The notes: a model not told the origin generated them from the letters alone. A stretch of DNA of 64,000 nucleotides from Hymenobacter busanensis (GCF_008727865.1 NZ_VTWU01000003.1:1-64000); one strand, 5' to 3'; shown: positions 1 through 8,378, counted from the first letter of the stretch. A program made the numbers and translations.

Positions 1-50
<50 letters not shown>

Positions 51-185
51 TAGTATATTGTCGATCTAGCCGAAGCTAGATCCATGTCGAGTGCTGATCC
101 GACCCGTATTTGACGAGCTTTATTCTTTGTACGCTGCTCGTTGCTCTACCGAAGCAGAACAAGTCTTACCAATTGTCTTTCCAGT

Positions 186-200
186 CTTTCAAAGAACTTT
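186..200 (-). promoter_or_regulatory. boxA-like element in the rRNA leader
   Basis: On the minus strand the leader reads AAGTTCTTTGAAAG, resembling the GTTCTTTGA boxA-like sequence that precedes rRNA genes in other Bacteroidota and is thought to load the antitermination complex. It lies about 140 bases before the 16S 5' end, downstream of both promoter candidates. Assignment is by resemblance only. Confidence 0.4.
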
Positions 201-354
201 CGTCGACTCCTGCCGAGCCAACTTAGCAACTGCATGAAGCAGCTAGTACCGAATCTTTTGTTTTAGACAGTGCAAGAGACAAACTCCTGTCATTATCTAA
301 TTCGTTCAAAACGTTTCAAGTTTTTTTGAAGTCGCTTTGTTCCGTTCGGGGTTG

Positions 355-384
355 CAAAAGTACGAAGCGTTTTGTGATTTGCAA
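355..384 (-). promoter_or_regulatory. rRNA operon promoter (proximal)
   Basis: On the minus strand TACTTTTG (355-362) is a perfect TAnnTTTG -7 box, and TTGC (381-384) lies 18 bases upstream as the -33 element. Transcription would begin near 350, giving a leader of about 300 bases before 16S. The surrounding DNA is AT-rich, as expected for a strong rRNA promoter. Confidence 0.7.
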
Positions 385-399
385 GAGTCGACAGAAGAA

Positions 400-1486
400 A
401 ATTTTCTCGATTTTTTTTCTGAGAGCTCTTAGCAGCACATAACCACATCATCGTGAGGCGCTACGTGTTTTATCATTTCGACTTACCCACAGGCCCGACG
501 TCTTCGGGACGACAAAGGTACGATAGAAATATGCAGAGTCGCGCTATTCGTTCCAAGATTTTTTTGGCACTTGGCGTTTAGGATGCCGTTTCTTGCTCAG
601 CTCTTCGTATTAGAAAAGTTAAATATGCATTTAAACGCAATGCGCAAGACAGTGGGTCATATTCAGTTACTGCTTGTGCCAACGACTTCACACCGGTTAA
701 GCTCTTAGCGGTACCCACAAGTTATATAGCTTATGGCACTTGGAGGTTGGGATTACCCCGAAGTAGATCTAGACAGTATTCTATCTTAAGAGGGGCTGAG
801 GTCATATGATTATAGATGCAGGAATCTTCAAGAAGCAGTTATTAAGGCTCCGGTCTGCATATTGGAACAAGTCCCAGTTTCGAATGTACCTACTATGAAC
901 CCATCCTCAGGCGCTCCTGATGTTGGTGAACAGGTGCCTGGTGCTAATGTACCTCCTTTTAGTGTAGGTATGCCCCCGGCATTTTTCGGCCTTTCACCTA
1001 TTGAAAGCAGTGTCGTTGGAAGTCGTTGGAATAAGAAGTGAAGTGGTTGTGGTCCCTTGCCGCGTCAAGTTCAGCTCCACCCAGACCATAGCACCATGAC
1101 GCAACGACACCAGTTATTTGGTGTGTGCAGGGAGTAACTGGTGATAAACTAGTGGTACTCGCTATTCAATGGAACTAGTGGCTAGTACGAAGCGCCTGAA
1201 AACCTTTAGGCAATACTTCCACGAAGAAGTTTGTCTGATTGCAGTAAGGCAGACTCTGCAACCTATAGCATCTGCGGCCAACTTAAGGGTACAGATAGAT
1301 GAGTTGCGGCAGTTGGTTACGCAACTGATTGGGGCGTTACGCTCTTTTCCGCCGGTACTCTTATTGTTACCAAGTTCCTCTCTTCTAAGCTTGGTAGCAA
1401 CAAGTGTCATTCCCCTTCTACTATGTATTACCGCAACAGAAAAGAAAGTGGCATTGCATGCTCATTCACCGGGGTTTTATGATCCT
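400..1486. other. Region without a confident gene upstream of the rRNA operon
   Basis: Base composition here is visibly lower in GC than the flanking genes. The best coding candidate is an open frame on the plus strand ending at 1041 (TGA), open back to about 790, with an ATG at 895 (49 residues, rich in Pro, Gly and Ser). The stretch before that ATG also reads smoothly (CILEQVPVSNVPT), so this may be the tail of a decayed gene. A second plus-strand frame from 1169 has one hydrophobic stretch but runs into the antisense of the DnaJ gene. I recognise neither. No tRNA or transposase was seen. Confidence 0.4.
513..520 (-). promoter_or_regulatory. Second possible rRNA promoter, -7 box (distal)
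   Basis: On the minus strand 513-520 reads TACCTTTG, another perfect TAnnTTTG box, 158 bases upstream of the proximal one. No good -33 element is visible at 17-20 bases. Tandem promoters are common before rRNA operons, so this may be a distal start. Confidence 0.4.
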
Positions 1487-2626
1487 TCAACTGCGGCAGC
1501 CAATAGTGCGCCGGGCCTGCTCGGCTGGTGGATAGCCATAACAGGCTCCCCGACGGAAAAACTCGCAGGCAGCTCGGGTGCGTCCTTGCTTTTGAGCGAC
1601 ACGACCTAATAAGAAATGAATCTGGCCGCTGGTAGGTCGAAGCAGAAGCACTTGCTGATAGTCGACTAAGGCCTTGGCGTAGTCGCCCATTTTGAAAAAG
1701 GCTAGCCCACGGTAGGTAAGCCACTTGGCCGATGGCGCTTGTTGGCCTTCGCGTTGACGAATCCCGACATTAAAGTCCCGTACGGCGGTGGGAAAACGGC
1801 GGCGTTCGAACAACCATACTTCGCCCCGCGCCAGCCACGCGCTACTGAGCGTGGTATCGAGCACCAAAGCGCGCGAAAAGGTTTGCAAGGCTACTTGGGC
1901 TTTGCCCTGACTGGTTTCGCACTGCCCGATGCGGTAAAGTAGTTGCGCGGCCGTCCGGCGGTTGCTGGTCAGGCCCAGCGCCGCTACATAGTCGGTACGC
2001 GCCTGGTGGTAGTCGTGAAAGATTAACTGCTCGATTTCGGCCCGTCGTCGCAGAGCACGGACATGTTGGGGGCGAAAATGTAGGGTTTCGGAAAAGAAGC
2101 TGTGTGCGGCACTCCAGTCGCCGTGCACGTAGGCGCGCAAGCCATCCTGGTAGTTGCTGGCGGCCGTTACGCGGTCCATCACCCACTTCAGGCTAAAGGC
2201 AAACAGCAGCATACCCACTACCAAGGCCGCTATTAATTGATAGTCGCGGCGGGTGAAGCGGACTTTGCCACGGCGCACGTAGTGGCGCTCGGCCGAGGCT
2301 GCGGGGCGGCGGGTGCACAATGGCGCGGGCGGTGGCATGGGTACGCCATACACGTGCTGGGCCTGCGGGCGGTAGGCTTGGGCCCGCCGTTGCTCTTCAG
2401 CCCGCAGGGCGGCTAGGCGTAGTTGGTGGTCGTAGGCAGCGCGGCGGTCGGCGTCGCCTAGCACTCTATATGCGGCGGCTACTATTTTAAATTGCTCCTC
2501 GTGCAGCGTGCTGCCCCCGTTACGGTCGGGATGGTAGCGCAGTGCCAATTGCTTGTAGGCGTGTTTGATGTCGGCCGGCGTAGCCGACGAAGCCACGCCC
2601 AGCACCTGGTAGAGGGTTTGACTCAC
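1487..2626 (-). CDS. DnaJ-domain membrane protein with TPR repeats
   Basis: About 379 residues. The J domain occupies roughly residues 3-66 and carries the HPD tripeptide (YHPDRNGG) needed to stimulate Hsp70 ATPase. An Arg/Ala-rich linker follows, then one transmembrane helix (LIAALVVGMLLFAFSLKWVM), then several tetratricopeptide repeats to the end. This suggests a membrane-anchored co-chaperone that recruits DnaK at the inner membrane; client and partners are unknown. I chose a GTG start at 2626, giving (M)SQTLYQVLGV, because the J domain starts immediately and a TACTTTTA -7 box lies just upstream (2645-2652). An upstream ATG at 2773 would overlap the divergent gene and add residues unlike a J protein. 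Not canonical DnaJ: no G/F or zinc region. Confidence 0.85.
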   Translation of the reverse strand: MSQTLYQVLGVASSATPADIKHAYKQLALRYHPDRNGGSTLHEEQFKIVAAAYRVLGDADRRAAYDHQLRLAALRAEEQRRAQAYRPQAQHVYGVPMPPPAPLCTRRPAASAERHYVRRGKVRFTRRDYQLIAALVVGMLLFAFSLKWVMDRVTAASNYQDGLRAYVHGDWSAAHSFFSETLHFRPQHVRALRRRAEIEQLIFHDYHQARTDYVAALGLTSNRRTAAQLLYRIGQCETSQGKAQVALQTFSRALVLDTTLSSAWLARGEVWLFERRRFPTAVRDFNVGIRQREGQQAPSAKWLTYRGLAFFKMGDYAKALVDYQQVLLLRPTSGQIHFLLGRVAQKQGRTRAACEFFRRGACYGYPPAEQARRTIGCRS

Positions 2627-2644
2627 GGGGCTCGGGAAGAAGGT

Positions 2645-2652
2645 AAAAGTAC
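2645..2652 (-). promoter_or_regulatory. -7 box for the DnaJ/TPR gene
   Basis: TACTTTTA on the minus strand differs from TAnnTTTG only in the last base and lies 18 bases before the GTG start at 2626. It supports that start over the farther ATG. Confidence 0.45.
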
Positions 2653-2793
2653 GGGGAAGTATAGACGCGCGGCCAGCTTTTCCGTATGAATGCCTCGGTC
2701 TGTACAACTCCGACCACGCAGTTGGAGTTCGACCCAACTTGCTGCTTTCTTCGCCTCTGCCCAACCTCCTCACCTAACCGACTCTGCCGCCGT

Positions 2794-3162
2794 ATGGCTA
2801 CCGACGACGACAAAACGCCCCGCAACGACTCGTTGATGAGCAACCTAATGGGCTACATCGATACGCGCATCGATTTGGTGCGCCTCGAAGTGCAGCAGAA
2901 AGTAAAAACCGCTTTTGTGGGCGCGGCCCAAGGCGTCACGCTGGCTTTGCTCGGGCTGCTGTTCCTGGTTTTCCTGAGCATCTTCGCGGGTCTGGCCCTG
3001 AACGACGCCCTCGACAGCCACTACTGGGGCTTCGGCATTGTAGCCGGTTTCTATCTGGTGCTGCTTATCATCTTTGTAGTAGGCGTGGGCAAAAAGCTCT
3101 ACCAAGGCTTGGCCGATAAGATGCTGGACGACACCATCTACAAATCAGACAAGCGTCAATAA
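2794..3162 (+). CDS. Phage-holin-family (YqjE/DUF1469-like) membrane protein
   Basis: 122 residues. A polar N-terminus (MATDDDKTPRNDS) leads into an amphipathic segment (YIDTRIDLVRLEVQQKVK) and two strong transmembrane helices separated by a short loop with ALNDALDSHYWG. This matches the holin-superfamily III / YqjE-like proteins found beside small membrane stress proteins in many bacteria; despite the name there is no phage context here. The ATG at 2794 was preferred to an upstream ATG at 2686, which would add an atypical Cys-rich leader overlapping the divergent gene. The next gene starts 20 bases downstream and pcrB follows, so the three probably form one transcription unit. Confidence 0.7.
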   Translation: MATDDDKTPRNDSLMSNLMGYIDTRIDLVRLEVQQKVKTAFVGAAQGVTLALLGLLFLVFLSIFAGLALNDALDSHYWGFGIVAGFYLVLLIIFVVGVGKKLYQGLADKMLDDTIYKSDKRQ

Positions 3163-3182
3163 CCACTTTCAACAGCTGCGCA

Positions 3183-3878
3183 ATGAGCGAATTGCATAAC
3201 CCGCTGTTCGACGACGAACGGGAGTTTCTGGAACGTCAGAAACTGGAATACGAACGCGCCCTGCTGGGCGATGTGGACCACCTCAAAGACCAAACGACCC
3301 GCGTGGGCAAATACGTGGCCATCGGGGCTGCTATTCTGGGCGGCTTCTGGATCGTGAGCAAAGTCTTGAGCAGCCACGACGATGAGGACGACTACGACGA
3401 GTTGCCGCGTCCCAAGAAAGGCAAGAAGGTTCGGCGCAAGGCCCGACTAGCCGCGCAATCCGATGATTATGGCTTCGGTGGCGGCGAGCATCCGCGGGCT
3501 CAGCTGGCTCCGGATGTGTACCACGCCACGCCCGCTGCCGACGCTGATCCTTTTCCAGCTTTTGATGCCGGTGGTCAATCTTCGGCCGTCGTACCCGTCA
3601 CGCACTACCAGCAGAAGCGCACCGGCTACCAGCGCCCTGAGCCGCAGAATTCCTTGGTCTGGGACACGCTCAAGGCGTTTGCCGACTCCGATGCGGGCAA
3701 GATGCTCATCGGTCAGGTGACGGGCGTACTCATTGCCTTGATAACGCGCAAAGTGAACGACTTGATGGAAGTAAACAAAAATTCGGACCTTGCAGCTTCG
3801 GCCACTGAGCCCGAAACCAAGGACATCGACTTTGTCATCCACCACGACGACGCGCATGCGCCTAACCCGCCTGCATGA
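3183..3878 (+). CDS. Hypothetical membrane protein, middle gene before pcrB
   Basis: 231 residues, not recognised as a named family. A charged N-terminus (residues 1-40, rich in Glu, Asp and Arg) precedes one transmembrane helix (KYVAIGAAILGGFWIVSKVL), an acidic/basic patch (DDEDDYDELPRPKKGKKVRRK), a low-complexity middle, and a second hydrophobic segment near residues 165-195 (GKMLIGQVTGVLIALI). Its architecture recalls YtxH-like or DUF883-like envelope proteins, which often travel with YqjE-type holin-like genes. Its stop lies inside the start of pcrB (23-base overlap), suggesting translational coupling. Confidence 0.7.
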   Translation: MSELHNPLFDDEREFLERQKLEYERALLGDVDHLKDQTTRVGKYVAIGAAILGGFWIVSKVLSSHDDEDDYDELPRPKKGKKVRRKARLAAQSDDYGFGGGEHPRAQLAPDVYHATPAADADPFPAFDAGGQSSAVVPVTHYQQKRTGYQRPEPQNSLVWDTLKAFADSDAGKMLIGQVTGVLIALITRKVNDLMEVNKNSDLAASATEPETKDIDFVIHHDDAHAPNPPA

Positions 3879-4629
3879 TGCTCTGTACGCCCGCCGGCAA
3901 CGCGGCCAGAAGTCCCTGGCTGTCCTGCTCGACCCCGATAACCTCGACGAGGCGGCTGGGCAGCGCATTTTAGATTTGACTGCGGCGCATGCCGTCGATT
4001 ACTTTTTCGTAGGGGGCAGCTTGGTGACCACACAGCACCAGGCTGCCCTCATTCGTTTGCTGAAAAGCGCCTCGGAAGTGCCCGTGGTGCTGTTTCCCAG
4101 CAACAGCGTGCACATCGATTCGCAGGCCGACGCCATTTTGCTGCTGTCGTTGATTTCGGGCCGCAACCCCGATTTCCTGATCGGGCAGCACGTAGTAGCT
4201 GCGCCCATCCTGCGGGCCAGTACCCTGGAGATTCTACCCACCGGCTACATGCTTGTCGACACCGGCCGCCAAACCACGGCCAGCTACATGAGCGGTACCA
4301 CCCCCCTACCCTACGACAAGCCCGGCATTGCTGCCTGCACCGCTATGGCAGGCGAACAGCTAGGCCTGCGCCTGATGTACCTCGACGGAGGCAGTGGCGC
4401 CATGTATCCCGTGGCCCCGGCCATGATTCGGGCTGTGCGCCAGGCTGTCGACGTGCCCATCATCGTGGGAGGCGGCATCAATACGGCCGAAAAGGCACAT
4501 GCTGCGCTGGCCGCCGGGGCCGACGTGATTGTAGTGGGTAACCAGATTGAGAAAGACCCGGAGTTCCTCGGCGAAGCGGCGCGCGTGGTGCACACGTTCA
4601 ACTCAGTGCTTAAAGCGGCTCTGAACTAA
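3856..4629 (+). CDS. pcrB: Geranylgeranylglyceryl/heptaprenylglyceryl phosphate synthase (PcrB family)
   Basis: 257 residues. The family joins a polyprenyl diphosphate to glycerol-1-phosphate, the first step of ether-lipid synthesis in Archaea; PcrB-type enzymes are known in Firmicutes and some Bacteroidota. The TIM-barrel signatures are clear: LLDPDN near the N-terminus, FVGGS, FPSNS, YLDGGSGA and IVGGGINT, the last two forming the phosphate-binding loops. The ATG at 3856 gives a normal N-terminus (MRLTRLHDALYARR); a longer frame upstream is antisense-like and improbable. A polyprenyl synthetase gene lies at 46.5-47.4 kb and could supply the prenyl donor. Followed by a strong terminator at 4642-4698. 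Confidence 0.9.
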   Translation: MRLTRLHDALYARRQRGQKSLAVLLDPDNLDEAAGQRILDLTAAHAVDYFFVGGSLVTTQHQAALIRLLKSASEVPVVLFPSNSVHIDSQADAILLLSLISGRNPDFLIGQHVVAAPILRASTLEILPTGYMLVDTGRQTTASYMSGTTPLPYDKPGIAACTAMAGEQLGLRLMYLDGGSGAMYPVAPAMIRAVRQAVDVPIIVGGGINTAEKAHAALAAGADVIVVGNQIEKDPEFLGEAARVVHTFNSVLKAALN

Positions 4630-4641
4630 GCGCCCGTAAAC

Positions 4642-4698
4642 CATCGATAACGAAAAAGGCCCGAACCGCAGCGGTTCGGGCCTTTTTCGTTATCGATG
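4642..4698. terminator. Bidirectional terminator between pcrB and the AraC gene
   Basis: Perfect 28-bp inverted repeat (4642-4669 and 4671-4698) centred on one base. The core GGCCCGAACCGC stem is flanked by A5 and T5 runs, so it can act as a rho-independent terminator in both directions for the two convergent genes. Confidence 0.9.
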
Positions 4699-4707
4699 CA
4701 AGGCTCG

Positions 4708-5631
4708 TTAGATGTTCATGGCCGATTCGCGGCGGCGCATCTTGCCGGCTGGAATGCCGAACATCATCTTGAAGCGGCGGCAGAAGTAAGCAGTGTCTTT
4801 GTAACCTACCTCTTTGCCGATGTCGCGGATGCTTTTCTTGGTGGTGCGCAGCAGGAACACGGCGCGCTCCATGCGCTGGTATTCGATGTAGTCCTGCGGA
4901 TTGATTCCTGTCAGCATCTTGAAGTACTGGCCCACGTAATCTTCCGACACGTTGGCCACGCTCGACAGCACTTTGTTCGACAAGTCGCCGCCGAGGTTCT
5001 CCTTGATGTAGTTGAACAAATCGATGAGGCGCGGGTCCTTGAAGTAAGTGCTGTTGGTAGCAAGTTGCTCCACAAACATCTTGTTCTTCAGAATATAGCG
5101 AATGATTTCGACCACGATATTTTCCGTGTAAATCGATACCAGACGCTCCCGGCCGGGCAGTTCCTGCAGGCTTTCTTCTACTACTTTGATGACCAGGTTG
5201 GCCAGCTTCGAGTTGCCGCTGATCAGGAACGCGGGCACGTCGAGCGAGGCGAAGAAGTTCACCGAGTCGAACACCTTGGCCTCAAACGAGACGAACGAAT
5301 GGCTTTCCTCGGCGTCGCCGATGAGGTCGAGGTCGTCGTTGGAGTGGAAAAACTTGTCCTTGTTACTGATCAGGTCGTCGTTGGTGATGACCTTGCCGCC
5401 CGTCTCGCCGTACGTGACGCGGGTAGCACGGCCGCCAGGAATGAACAACATGTCGCCCTCTTCGATGACTTGCTCGTCTTCGCCGAACGTAATGCGGCCT
5501 TTGTGCAACAGGATAAGATTGTTGCCGACGTCATAGGAATTGCGCACAGTGAAGGGCTGCTGCAACACCAAGTTTTTGGCTTTGATGTAACGGACCCCGA
5601 GGGATTCGATGACTTTATTGTAATCTTCCAT
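4708..5631 (-). CDS. AraC-family transcriptional regulator
   Basis: 307 residues. The N-terminal part (about 20-90) resembles a cupin-type sensor domain (NLILLHKGRITFGEDEQ, EEGDMLFIPGG). The C-terminal ~100 residues are a double helix-turn-helix: SNKVLSSVANVSEDYVGQYF, then YQRMERAVFLLRTTKKSIRDI and VGYKDTAYFCRRFKMMFGIP, the usual AraC signature. The middle (residues ~105-200) is a helical linker. Ligand and targets are unknown. It converges with pcrB and lies downstream of the acyl-CoA dehydrogenase on the same strand, but a hairpin at 5727-5754 separates them, so it is probably transcribed alone. Confidence 0.9.
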   Translation of the reverse strand: MEDYNKVIESLGVRYIKAKNLVLQQPFTVRNSYDVGNNLILLHKGRITFGEDEQVIEEGDMLFIPGGRATRVTYGETGGKVITNDDLISNKDKFFHSNDDLDLIGDAEESHSFVSFEAKVFDSVNFFASLDVPAFLISGNSKLANLVIKVVEESLQELPGRERLVSIYTENIVVEIIRYILKNKMFVEQLATNSTYFKDPRLIDLFNYIKENLGGDLSNKVLSSVANVSEDYVGQYFKMLTGINPQDYIEYQRMERAVFLLRTTKKSIRDIGKEVGYKDTAYFCRRFKMMFGIPAGKMRRRESAMNI

Positions 5632-5726
5632 ATTCGGCTGCAGTGGGTGGGTGGGTGTTCAGTTCGTCCGTGGGTGCGGCTGTTACTAGACAATGCAAAA
5701 GAAGATATAAAAATTCACAAAAACGA

Positions 5727-5754
5727 AAACCCAGCCAAATTTTTGGCTGGGTTT
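5727..5754 (-). terminator. Terminator after the acyl-CoA dehydrogenase
   Basis: Inverted repeat AAACCCAGCCAAA / TTTGGCTGGGTTT with a 2-base centre, 36 bases past the stop of the minus-strand acyl-CoA dehydrogenase. On the transcript the stem is followed by a U-rich stretch, consistent with intrinsic termination. Confidence 0.8.
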
Positions 5755-5789
5755 AGTGCAAGAGTTCTGACTTTAAGGCAATTCGCTTT

Positions 5790-6929
5790 CTACTTCAGGA
5801 TTTCCCGCGAGATTACAATTTTCTGAATCTCGGAAGTTCCCTCGTAAATCTGGGTGATTTTGGCATCGCGCATCATGCGCTCTACGTGGAATTCTTTCAC
5901 GAAACCGTAGCCGCCGTGCACCTGAACGGCCTCAACAGCAGTGTCCATAGCAACTTTCGAAGCGAAGAGCTTGGCCATAGCGCCCGACTTGCTGTAATCC
6001 AGGTGAGCGTCCTTGTCGTGAGCAGCCTGCAGGCACAGCAGACGGGCCGCATCGATGTTCGTGGCCATGTCGGCCAGCTTGAACTGGATGGCCTGGTGCT
6101 GCGAAATGGGCACCCCAAAGGCTTTGCGCTCCTTCGAGTATTTCACGGCCAACTCGTAAGCACCCGAAGCAATGCCCAAGGCCTGCGCCGCAATACCGAT
6201 GCGGCCACCGGCCAGCACCTGCATAGCGAACTTAAAGCCGAAGCCGTCTTCGCCGATGCGGTTTTCCTTGGGCACCTTCACATCGGTGAACATGAGGGAG
6301 TGGGTATCGGAACCGCGGATGCCCAGCTTGTTTTCTTTCGGACCAACCACAAAACCGGGCGTGTCCTTCTCCACGATGATGGCGTTGATGCCGCGGTGCT
6401 TCAGCTCGGGGTTGGTTTGGGCAATGACGAGGTAGACCGAAGCCGAAGAGCCGTTGGTAATCCAGTTCTTGGTACCGTTGAGCAAGTAATGGTCGCCTTT
6501 GTCCTCGGCAGTGGTGCGCTGCATGGTGGCATCGGAGCCGGCTTCGGGTTCCGAGAGGGCGAAGGCGCCGATCATTTCACCGGTGGTGAGCTTGGTCAGG
6601 TACTTCTGCTTCTGCTCCTCGGTGCCGTATTTTTCTAAGCCCCAGCACACCAGCGAGTTGTTCACCGACATAATAACCGAGCACGAGGCATCGACCTTGC
6701 TGATTTCCTCCATGGCCAGCACGTAGGAAACGGTGTCCATGCCGCCGCCGCCGTATTCGGGGCTCACCATCATGCCCAGAAAGCCCAACTCGCCCATCTT
6801 CTTGACTTGCTCGGCGGGAAACTTCTGGTGCTCGTCGCGCTCGATGACGCCGGCCCACAATTCGTTTTGGGCAAAGTCGCGGGCGGCAGCCTGTACGGCG
6901 AGTTGTTCTTCGGTGAACTGAAAATTCAT
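5790..6929 (-). CDS. Acyl-CoA dehydrogenase (short/medium-chain type)
   Basis: 379 residues, the usual family length. It would oxidise acyl-CoA to 2-enoyl-CoA with FAD and pass electrons to an electron-transfer flavoprotein. Visible motifs: N-terminal helical domain (FTEEQLAVQAAARDFAQ), the substrate-binding GAFALSEPEAGSDA, WITNGSSAS in the beta-domain, and near the C-terminus QVHGGYGFVKEFHVER and the catalytic base in QIYEGTSEIQ. The IYEGTSEIQ arrangement is typical of butyryl-CoA dehydrogenase-like enzymes; chain-length preference cannot be read. A perfect TACTTTTG box lies at 6981-6988, giving a leader of about 45 bases. Confidence 0.93.
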   Translation of the reverse strand: MNFQFTEEQLAVQAAARDFAQNELWAGVIERDEHQKFPAEQVKKMGELGFLGMMVSPEYGGGGMDTVSYVLAMEEISKVDASCSVIMSVNNSLVCWGLEKYGTEEQKQKYLTKLTTGEMIGAFALSEPEAGSDATMQRTTAEDKGDHYLLNGTKNWITNGSSASVYLVIAQTNPELKHRGINAIIVEKDTPGFVVGPKENKLGIRGSDTHSLMFTDVKVPKENRIGEDGFGFKFAMQVLAGGRIGIAAQALGIASGAYELAVKYSKERKAFGVPISQHQAIQFKLADMATNIDAARLLCLQAAHDKDAHLDYSKSGAMAKLFASKVAMDTAVEAVQVHGGYGFVKEFHVERMMRDAKITQIYEGTSEIQKIVISREILK

Positions 6930-6980
6930 GCGGGGAAGCGGTTAGGGAAGGGACGGGAAGCCGCTCGAAGAACGGCAGTG

Positions 6981-6988
6981 CAAAAGTA
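6981..6988 (-). promoter_or_regulatory. -7 box for the acyl-CoA dehydrogenase
   Basis: TACTTTTG on the minus strand, a perfect TAnnTTTG match 51 bases before the start codon. A TTG occurs 21 bases upstream, slightly farther than the usual spacing. Confidence 0.7.
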
Positions 6989-7072
6989 GGCACGCCTACA
7001 ACAGCTTTGCAACCCGGTGGTTAGAATCGGGCAGCATGCAACAATGATGGGCCGCTACTCGCGAGTTGTTGG

Positions 7073-7125
7073 CCTAACGGAAACGGGGCCGATGAGTTAG
7101 CATCATCAGCCCCGTTTCCGTTAGG
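7073..7125 (-). terminator. Hairpin after the zinc metallopeptidase gene
   Basis: 17-bp inverted repeat (7073-7089 and 7109-7125; CCTAACGGAAACGGGGC and its complement) 13 bases past the stop at 7138. There is no U-tract on the minus-strand transcript, so it may act as a processing or stabilising 3' hairpin rather than a classical terminator. Confidence 0.65.
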
Positions 7126-7137
7126 TTTCAAGAAGGA

Positions 7138-7830
7138 TTAGTTGCGGTTGCGGCCGCCCATGAAGATGCTCACGTAGTAAAGCAGCGTCGCCAAGGAGCT
7201 GATGGCAGCTACGACGTAGGTCATGGCGGCCCACCACAGCGCATCTTTGGCCATGGCGTGCTCCTGCGTGGTGACGATGCCGCGGCGGTCGATCCAAGCC
7301 AGGGCGCGCTTGGAGGCGTCGAACTCCACGGGCAACGTAACGAAGCTGAAGAGCGTGGTGAGCGAGAACAGCGCAATGCCGAGGCCCAGCGGAATAACCG
7401 AGGTGCGAATCATGAGTACCCCGGCCAACAAAATCCAAGGCATGAAACGCGACACCGCGCTCAGGGCCGGCACCATGGTGGAGCGGAACTGCAGCATGCT
7501 GTAGGCCGTGGCGTGTTGCACGGCGTGGCCACACTCGTGGGCGGCCACAGCCGCCGCGGCGGCCGAGCGGCCCTCGTATACCTCGGCGCTCAGGTTTACG
7601 GTTTTGTCGGCCGGGTTGTAGTGGTCCGACAGGCGGCCTTCCGTCGACACGACCTTCACGTCGTGGATGTTGTTATCGACCAGCATGAGCTCGGCAATCT
7701 GCTTGCCCGAGAGGCCCGACTGCAAACCGATGTGGGAGTACTGGGTGAACTTGCTGCGCAAGCGCCACTGAATGAGGAAGCTCACCAGGGTGAGGCCAAT
7801 CAGCAGCATGTAAAACGGGGAGAGAATCAT
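7138..7830 (-). CDS. Membrane zinc metallopeptidase, YugP family
   Basis: 230 residues. N-terminal transmembrane helix (FYMLLIGLTLVSFLIQWRL), then the zinc-metallopeptidase motif AAHECGHAVQHA near residue 95, followed by hydrophobic segments (ILLAGVLMIRTSVIPLGLGIAL, and a C-terminal helix). This matches the neutral zinc metallopeptidase / YugP membrane family of unknown substrate. It is the last gene of a minus-strand group (UPF0104 protein, rfaE2, this gene), 62 bases after rfaE2, ending in the hairpin at 7073-7125. Confidence 0.85.
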   Translation of the reverse strand: MILSPFYMLLIGLTLVSFLIQWRLRSKFTQYSHIGLQSGLSGKQIAELMLVDNNIHDVKVVSTEGRLSDHYNPADKTVNLSAEVYEGRSAAAAAVAAHECGHAVQHATAYSMLQFRSTMVPALSAVSRFMPWILLAGVLMIRTSVIPLGLGIALFSLTTLFSFVTLPVEFDASKRALAWIDRRGIVTTQEHAMAKDALWWAAMTYVVAAISSLATLLYYVSIFMGGRNRN

Positions 7831-7892
7831 GGCGTGTGAGAGTCGTTGAGAGTGGGCGGCTGGGCGACGAGCGAAGCGGCCGTTCCGCTTCC

Positions 7893-8378
7893 TTACGCCT
7901 CCAAGCCTTTAACGATGCGTTCGACAATGCGCGTGGTGCTGTAGCCTTGCACCAGCGGCACTGTGAGCACCTGCCCGCCGTTGTTTAACACAAACTCGTG
8001 GCCCACAATTCCGCTGATGGCGTAGTCGTCGCCTTTCACCAGCACGTCGGGCCGCACGAGCTGAATTAGCTCCAGCGGGGTGGGTTCGTCGAACAGCACC
8101 ACGGCATCGACAAACAAAAGCGACGCCAACACGCGGGCACGTGACACTTCGTCTTGCAGGGGCCGGCCGGGCTTGAGGCGGCTCACCGAGGCATCGGTGT
8201 TCAGGCCCAGCACTAGCACGTCGCCCAAGGCACGCGCTTTTTCGAGGTAATCGACGTGGCCGAGGTGTAGCAGGTCGAAGCAGCCGTTGGTAAACACCAC
8301 CCGGCGGCCGTCGCGGCGCCACGCCGCCAGCCGCTCCAGCAGTTGCTCGCGGCTGACAATTTTATCTTTCGTCGGCAT
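7893..8378 (-). CDS. rfaE2: D-glycero-beta-D-manno-heptose 1-phosphate adenylyltransferase (stand-alone RfaE2)
   Basis: 161 residues. The nucleotidyltransferase signature GCFDLLHLGHVDYL appears near residue 31, followed by ADP-heptose-type motifs (LVKGDDYA, QGYSTTRIV). The enzyme activates heptose-1-phosphate to ADP-heptose for LPS inner-core synthesis. In enterobacteria this is the C-terminal half of HldE; here it is a separate protein, as in many Bacteroidota. The kinase half (RfaE1) is not in the window. Its start overlaps the end of the upstream UPF0104 gene by 17 bases, indicating coupling. Confidence 0.9.
   Translation of the reverse strand: MPTKDKIVSREQLLERLAAWRRDGRRVVFTNGCFDLLHLGHVDYLEKARALGDVLVLGLNTDASVSRLKPGRPLQDEVSRARVLASLLFVDAVVLFDEPTPLELIQLVRPDVLVKGDDYAISGIVGHEFVLNNGGQVLTVPLVQGYSTTRIVERIVKGLEA

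Noticed and set aside
1169-1609. 146-codon plus-strand frame with a hydrophobic stretch
   Set aside because: Its second half is antisense to the well-supported DnaJ/TPR gene, no promoter box precedes it, and composition is not protein-like beyond one helix.
2794-3162. Prophage because of a holin-family protein
   Set aside because: The YqjE-like holin family is chromosomal in most bacteria; no phage structural, lysis or integrase gene is nearby.
4696-5826. Long plus-strand frame opposite the AraC gene
   Set aside because: The AraC protein on the minus strand has clear domains; the opposite frame is a high-GC shadow with His/Val-rich nonsense.
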